A program made the translations under genes and the position numbers. Of a stretch of DNA of 7,620 nt, positions 4,160-7,620 are shown in pieces; positions within the stretch are counted from its first letter, which is position 1; every line of letters starts with the position of its first letter. A model generated the notes under the pieces. It was not told the DNA's origin and made no database searches. It saw nothing but the letters and a program-made list of their open reading frames with translations. The DNA comes from Geobacter sp. UBA6169. GTDB lineage: Bacteria; Desulfobacterota; Desulfuromonadia; Geobacterales; Pseudopelobacteraceae. The DNA is taken from the NCBI GenBank assembly GCA_002422265.1, contig DIUB01000132.1:1-7620 (forward strand), read 5' to 3'.

Positions 4160-6637
4160 CTATCCGATCTTATGCAGACACATCTTGACATGCTCCACCA
4201 CCTCTCCGGCGTTCTGGTAACGCTTGGCCAGATCCTTGGTCATCAGTCGGTGGGCGATGTAGGCACAACACTGCGGGACATTCGGATCAATCTGGGTGAT
4301 CAGCACCGGCGGCTTGTTGGTGATGGCATACATCAGCGCCGCAATACTCTCGCCGGTAAACGGCTTCTGGCCGCAGAGCAGTTCGTACATGGCCACCCCC
4401 AGGGAGAACAGGTCGGAGCGGCCATCCACCTTCTGGCCGGCCACCTGCTCCGGCGACATGTAGCTGGGGGTGCCCAGCACCGTGCCAGTCTGGGTGGCGG
4501 ATGAGGTGGAGATCCGGGCGATGCCGAAGTCGGCGATCTTGACCGTGCCGTCATTGAGCAGCATGATGTTGGCCGGTTTGATGTCGCGATGCACAATCCC
4601 CCTGGCATGGGCAAAGGCCAGTCCTTCGGCAACGCTGCCGATGATCCGCAGCAGGTCTTTCACCGGCAGCAGCTTGTCCTTTTTGATATAGGGGGTCAGA
4701 TCAGAGCCCTCCAGCAGCTCCATGGCCACGTATGCCAGATCCTCTTCCTCACCCACGTCGTAGATGGTAACGATGTTGGGATGGTTGAGGGTTCCGGCTG
4801 CCTCGGCCTCACGGAAAAACCGCTTCTTGGTCTCGTCCAGCAGATCCGGGTCCACCTCTTCAAACCGCACGGTCTTGATCGCAACCAGCCGGTTGATCTT
4901 GGGATCCTTGCCCAGATACACCACCCCCATGGCACCACGGCCCAGTTCCTTCTGGATCTCGTAGCGTCCGATGGTGGGAGCCGAGACCGTCACACCGCCC
5001 GGCCCGGCAATGATCGTTCCTTCTCGCCGTCCACTGCCACCGAAGATCATGGTCTCGCCCGCCACCTTCATGGTGGCGATTCGCTGCTTGATATCCTTGT
5101 AATCACCGGCGGTCAGAATATGCTCATAGACCGCCCCGGACTTGTTGAACATCCGCTTGCGCTCAAAATCAAGGGCCAGGTTGTAGAGCAGATCCTTGAC
5201 CGTCTCATCATCAACCGGGCATTTGCGGAACTTTTCAAAGGCCAGATCCAGCAACCCCTGCCCCTGGAAGGAGAGCCCCAGCATCTTGTTGGTCTCGATA
5301 CTGTCACTCTCCACCAGCTCGTTACGTTTCTCGGTCACCATATAACGCAGCGAGACCTGGGCCGTATAGCCGATGGCCAGCACCAGAGTCGGCCCCACCA
5401 TCCCCAGCCAAAGCCCCTGTCCCATGAACAGCCAGATTGCAGCACCGTTCCAAAGCAGCAACAGTGCCAGGGCAATGGCAGCACTGATGCCGGCTTTCAG
5501 GCGCGGCATCGCCAGGGCCAGGAACAGTCCGAACAGCAGCATGGCCCCCAGCTCCAGCCAGCGAAACCAGGCCGGGCGTTCAATATGATTGTTGTTGAGC
5601 AGGTTTTCAATCACCGTGGCCATCATCTCAATGGCCGGATAGGTGGATTGCAGCGGGGTAACCGTAAACCCGGCAATGCCGGTGGCCACCGGTCCGATCA
5701 GCACGACCTTGCCTTTGAACTGCTCAGGCCTGACCGCGCCGGTTGCCACATCAAAAAATGAATAGGTGGGAAAACTGCCAAATCCGCCGCCGTAGCTGAT
5801 CAGCATCCGGGCTCGCTCATCAACCGCCACCTTCAACTTACCGGCAGTCAGCGTGCCGGCATCAATCTTCAGCTCCTGGGGATTGATATGCAGGTATTGC
5901 AGGGCTGCCTGCAGGGCAAATGAGGGGAACAGCCGCCCCTGGTACTGGATCACCAGCGGCTCACGACGCACCGTACCGTCACGGTCAGGTTCTATGTTGA
6001 TATGCCCCAGGGCGCGGGCCGGTTCGGCAAAGGGAGGAATGGGGGCGGTCAGCTGACTGCCCTGCAGCAGCCGGACAGAACCGGTATAGGGTACAGAGGA
6101 TTTTTTGAGATAGGCAGCCTGATTGGGATCAGGGTTGGAGGCCTGTTCACCCAGGGTAAAGAAGAGCGGCAGCATAACCTTGCCGGTTTCGGACAGGGCC
6201 TGGGTCAGCAGGGCATCATTATCCAGCCGCCGGGCAGACTGGCTGATGGCATCCAGTACGGCAGCGCTGCCCCCCAGACCGGCCACCGTTTCCTGCAGCG
6301 CCTTCATCTCCTCAAGGCCTGAATTGTGGTCTGCCTCGGTGTAAAGGATATTCGTGCCGATCAAGGCCGGCTGATACTCGGCAATCTGGGCCAGCAGTTC
6401 AGCCATGTAGCCCCGTGGCCAGGGCCAGCGCCCCAGCCGTTCGATACTGCCGTCATCAATTGCCACCACCACCACCGGCGACTGGGGTTTTTCGGCCCGC
6501 ATCCCGGCCCGCAGGTCATACAGCTTGTATTCCAGCAGCTGCAACGGGTACCAGTTCAACAACACTGCCAGCACCAACACCAGGGTCACCAGCAACCCTA
6601 CCAGCCACCCTTCCTGTAATATCCGAGGAATCTTCAT
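4160..6637 (-). CDS. Membrane Ser/Thr protein kinase with CHASE2 sensor domain
   Basis: An 825-residue transmembrane Hanks-type kinase. In order: a short cytoplasmic N-terminus, a membrane helix (about 11-29), a periplasmic CHASE2 domain (about 35-350, with VVVVAIDDGSIERLGRWPWPR early and FKGKVVLIGP late), three membrane helices (about 360-377, 383-405, 408-433), a helical TPR-like linker (about 448-522), a Gly/Ser/Thr-rich hinge, and the kinase domain (about 558-821). Kinase residues are complete: GRGAMG loop 566-571, Lys588 in VAIK, Glu610, HRD 683-685, Lys687, Asn690, DFG 703-705, SPE 728-730. It is an RD kinase with a Ser/Thr-rich activation loop (STSSATQTGT), so autophosphorylation control is likely. 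CHASE2 implies an extracytoplasmic signal of unknown nature. I prefer the ATG at 6637, which has GAGG seven bases upstream, over the in-frame GTG at 6661. The PP2C phosphatase further down the same strand is the likely antagonist. Confidence 0.95.
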   Translation of the reverse strand: MKIPRILQEGWLVGLLVTLVLVLAVLLNWYPLQLLEYKLYDLRAGMRAEKPQSPVVVVAIDDGSIERLGRWPWPRGYMAELLAQIAEYQPALIGTNILYTEADHNSGLEEMKALQETVAGLGGSAAVLDAISQSARRLDNDALLTQALSETGKVMLPLFFTLGEQASNPDPNQAAYLKKSSVPYTGSVRLLQGSQLTAPIPPFAEPARALGHINIEPDRDGTVRREPLVIQYQGRLFPSFALQAALQYLHINPQELKIDAGTLTAGKLKVAVDERARMLISYGGGFGSFPTYSFFDVATGAVRPEQFKGKVVLIGPVATGIAGFTVTPLQSTYPAIEMMATVIENLLNNNHIERPAWFRWLELGAMLLFGLFLALAMPRLKAGISAAIALALLLLWNGAAIWLFMGQGLWLGMVGPTLVLAIGYTAQVSLRYMVTEKRNELVESDSIETNKMLGLSFQGQGLLDLAFEKFRKCPVDDETVKDLLYNLALDFERKRMFNKSGAVYEHILTAGDYKDIKQRIATMKVAGETMIFGGSGRREGTIIAGPGGVTVSAPTIGRYEIQKELGRGAMGVVYLGKDPKINRLVAIKTVRFEEVDPDLLDETKKRFFREAEAAGTLNHPNIVTIYDVGEEEDLAYVAMELLEGSDLTPYIKKDKLLPVKDLLRIIGSVAEGLAFAHARGIVHRDIKPANIMLLNDGTVKIADFGIARISTSSATQTGTVLGTPSYMSPEQVAGQKVDGRSDLFSLGVAMYELLCGQKPFTGESIAALMYAITNKPPVLITQIDPNVPQCCAYIAHRLMTKDLAKRYQNAGEVVEHVKMCLHKIG

Positions 6638-6642
6638 CGCAG

Positions 6643-6650
6643 CCCCTCTC
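6643..6650 (-). promoter_or_regulatory. Ribosome binding site deciding the kinase start
   Basis: GAGAGGGG on the minus strand; its GAGG core is seven bases before the ATG at 6637. It lies downstream of the alternative GTG at 6661. A near-identical GAGAGGGGC precedes the GTG of the 50-residue ORF. Confidence 0.6.
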
Positions 6651-6695
6651 ACCTGTTTCACTTACTGTACGCACCTGGACGCTGATACAAGTTCG

Positions 6696-7373
6696 CTACT
6701 CCCACAGACTTGCAGGAAATGACTCCCCCTGCAGCAGCGACCGCACCAGTTCGGGCCTGCCCAGAAACAGCGCCACCCCGGCACTCAGCTCAATACTGCG
6801 GCTCATGATCTTTTGCCGATCCAGCGCATGGGCCAGGGCACAGAAGGCCACATCAATCACCAGCTTGCGGGCAGTATCCATCGGCACGGCAAAACTGCTG
6901 TCAAACACAGAAGGATCCAGCACCTCACGACAGGCCTCACGATCCAGTGAGGTGACACCGCGACAGACCAGCGGCCGCACCGGATAGATCCCGCAGCGAC
7001 CGGCCTGGTCCAGAAAAGGACAGACCGTGCTTCGGTGAATCCGCTCGCCATCCTCCATCCAGCGCACCCGCACTGCCTGTTTCTGTAATTTCTGCAACAC
7101 TGATGCACGATCATTTTCAGGCGTTCGCAGCTCAAGCCAGGCCGCAATCACCGCTGCTTCGGGCAAAAGCACCGCCACGTTCAGCACGCAGCAGTGTGAG
7201 CAACCGGCCCGGCAGGCCACCTCCTGATGTCCGGCCAGCTCCTCAACACTGTCGGCAAAGGCAGACATGACCGCTGCCAGCCCCTTTTGGTCATGGGCCG
7301 TGGACAACAGCTCGGCAGCCACCTGAAACAGGCGGGATTCAATCTTGCACAGGTCAATGTCACGGCCTTTCAT
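6696..7373 (-). CDS. YkgJ-family cysteine-cluster protein
   Basis: A 225-residue soluble protein of the YkgJ type, a family predicted to bind zinc or iron (possibly an Fe-S cluster) through clustered cysteines; its biochemical role is not established. The N-terminal cluster is C54-xxx-C58-xx-C61-C62 (CRAGCSHCC), followed by the family's second block CPFLDQAGRCGIYPVRPLVC (Cys118, 127, 137) and Cys148 in DREAC. The C-terminal 75 residues are mostly helical. The ATG at 7373 is chosen because AGGGGGG ends five bases upstream; an in-frame ATG at 7439 would overlap the upstream yfbR coding region heavily. It starts 10 bases after the yfbR stop, so the two are cotranscribed. The kinase ATG follows 58 bases after its stop, with no terminator-like hairpin and only a weak possible promoter (TTGTAT-15-TACAGT) in that gap, so kinase readthrough from here is likely. 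Confidence 0.9.
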   Translation of the reverse strand: MKGRDIDLCKIESRLFQVAAELLSTAHDQKGLAAVMSAFADSVEELAGHQEVACRAGCSHCCVLNVAVLLPEAAVIAAWLELRTPENDRASVLQKLQKQAVRVRWMEDGERIHRSTVCPFLDQAGRCGIYPVRPLVCRGVTSLDREACREVLDPSVFDSSFAVPMDTARKLVIDVAFCALAHALDRQKIMSRSIELSAGVALFLGRPELVRSLLQGESFPASLWE

Positions 7374-7383
7374 GCCAGCCCCC

Positions 7384-7620
7384 CTACCCCAGATGCAGCT
7401 CGTCCAATGACAGACGGTACCCCGGCAGGAAATGATCAAGAAAATAAATCACCTCCGGCAACGGGCTCTTGCGCAGATTTTCCAGATGTTCCTGGCCGGC
7501 CCGCCTGAACTCCAGATTGCCGGATTTTTCTTCTTCAATACACTTGATCAGGGCCGCGATCTTGTCAGCCGCCTTGATGATGGGCTTATACTCCTGATCC
7601 TGTTCCTCAAAAAAGAACAG
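7384..7620 (-). CDS. yfbR: HD-domain 5'-nucleotidase, C-terminal part (runs off the right edge)
   Basis: The C-terminal 78 residues of a YfbR-type protein, a metal-dependent HD-domain 5'-deoxynucleotidase that hydrolyses deoxyribonucleoside 5'-monophosphates. The visible part holds KAADKIAALIKCIEEEKSGN (a helix with the conserved A-D-K and K-C-x-E-E-x-x-x-G-N pattern), then EFRRAGQEHLENL, and the end LPEVIYFLDHFLPGYRLSLDEL, closely matching the ending I know from E. coli YfbR (YFME-F-PSF-LSLDE). The HD metal-binding residues lie upstream, outside the window; the Asp in AADK is the likely late metal-site position. It is the first visible gene of the minus-strand run and its TAG merges into the G-rich ribosome site of the YkgJ-type gene. 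Confidence 0.82.
   Translation of the reverse strand: MFFFEEQDQEYKPIIKAADKIAALIKCIEEEKSGNLEFRRAGQEHLENLRKSPLPEVIYFLDHFLPGYRLSLDELHLG

Noticed and set aside
4589..5761. Open frame of 390 codons on the plus strand antisense to the kinase
   Set aside because: It lies wholly inside the strongly supported kinase gene, has a His/Gln/Gly-rich composition typical of an antisense shadow of GC-rich coding DNA, and shows no family motif.
6638..6695. Promoter for the kinase gene (TTGTAT-15-TACAGT)
   Set aside because: The spacer is short and the -35 box matches only three of six consensus bases; not convincing enough to list as a feature.

Overview
The window reads as a chromosomal segment of a Gram-negative deltaproteobacterium, most likely of the Geobacter / Trichlorobacter / Pelobacter propionicus group (Desulfuromonadales). 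This is inferred from the CHASE2-TPR-Ser/Thr kinase architecture, the roughly 60% GC of the flanking genes and the mix of housekeeping neighbours; no marker gene proves it. Every base except short gaps lies in a gene, and no gap reaches 300 bases.

Layout. (1) 1-1324, minus strand: chorismate synthase aroC followed by the start of shikimate kinase aroK, which overlap by one base and run off the left edge; both belong to the shikimate pathway. (2) 1409-2451, plus strand: a near-consensus promoter that would start transcription at the first base of an FHA-domain gene, so the mRNA may be leaderless. (3) 2438-7620, minus strand: one long co-directional run which, in transcription order, is yfbR (partial, nucleotide hydrolysis), a YkgJ-type cysteine-cluster protein, a membrane CHASE2 Ser/Thr kinase, a 50-residue ORF, a YgiT/MqsA-type zinc protein, DUF4160, DUF2442 and a PP2C phosphatase. 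The phosphatase gene and the FHA gene converge and overlap by 14 bases at their 3' ends.

How it fits together. Kinase (writer), PP2C phosphatase (eraser) and FHA protein (phosphothreonine reader) form a plausible complete Ser/Thr phosphosignalling set with a periplasmic CHASE2 input. Between kinase and phosphatase sits an islet of four small genes (about 3254-4145) whose hand-counted GC drops to 35-50% on most lines. It looks like an inserted accessory cassette of toxin-antitoxin flavour: a coupled 50-aa ORF and zinc protein (ATGA overlap), then a coupled DUF4160/DUF2442 pair (41-base overlap). A REP-like palindrome separates the two pairs and supplies the stop codon of the zinc protein, which lacks the DNA-binding half normal for MqsA.

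The most interesting points are the cassette inside the kinase/phosphatase locus, the zinc protein ended by the palindrome, the unrecognised 50-aa ORF coupled to it, and the predicted leaderless FHA transcript. None of these is proven novel from sequence alone.
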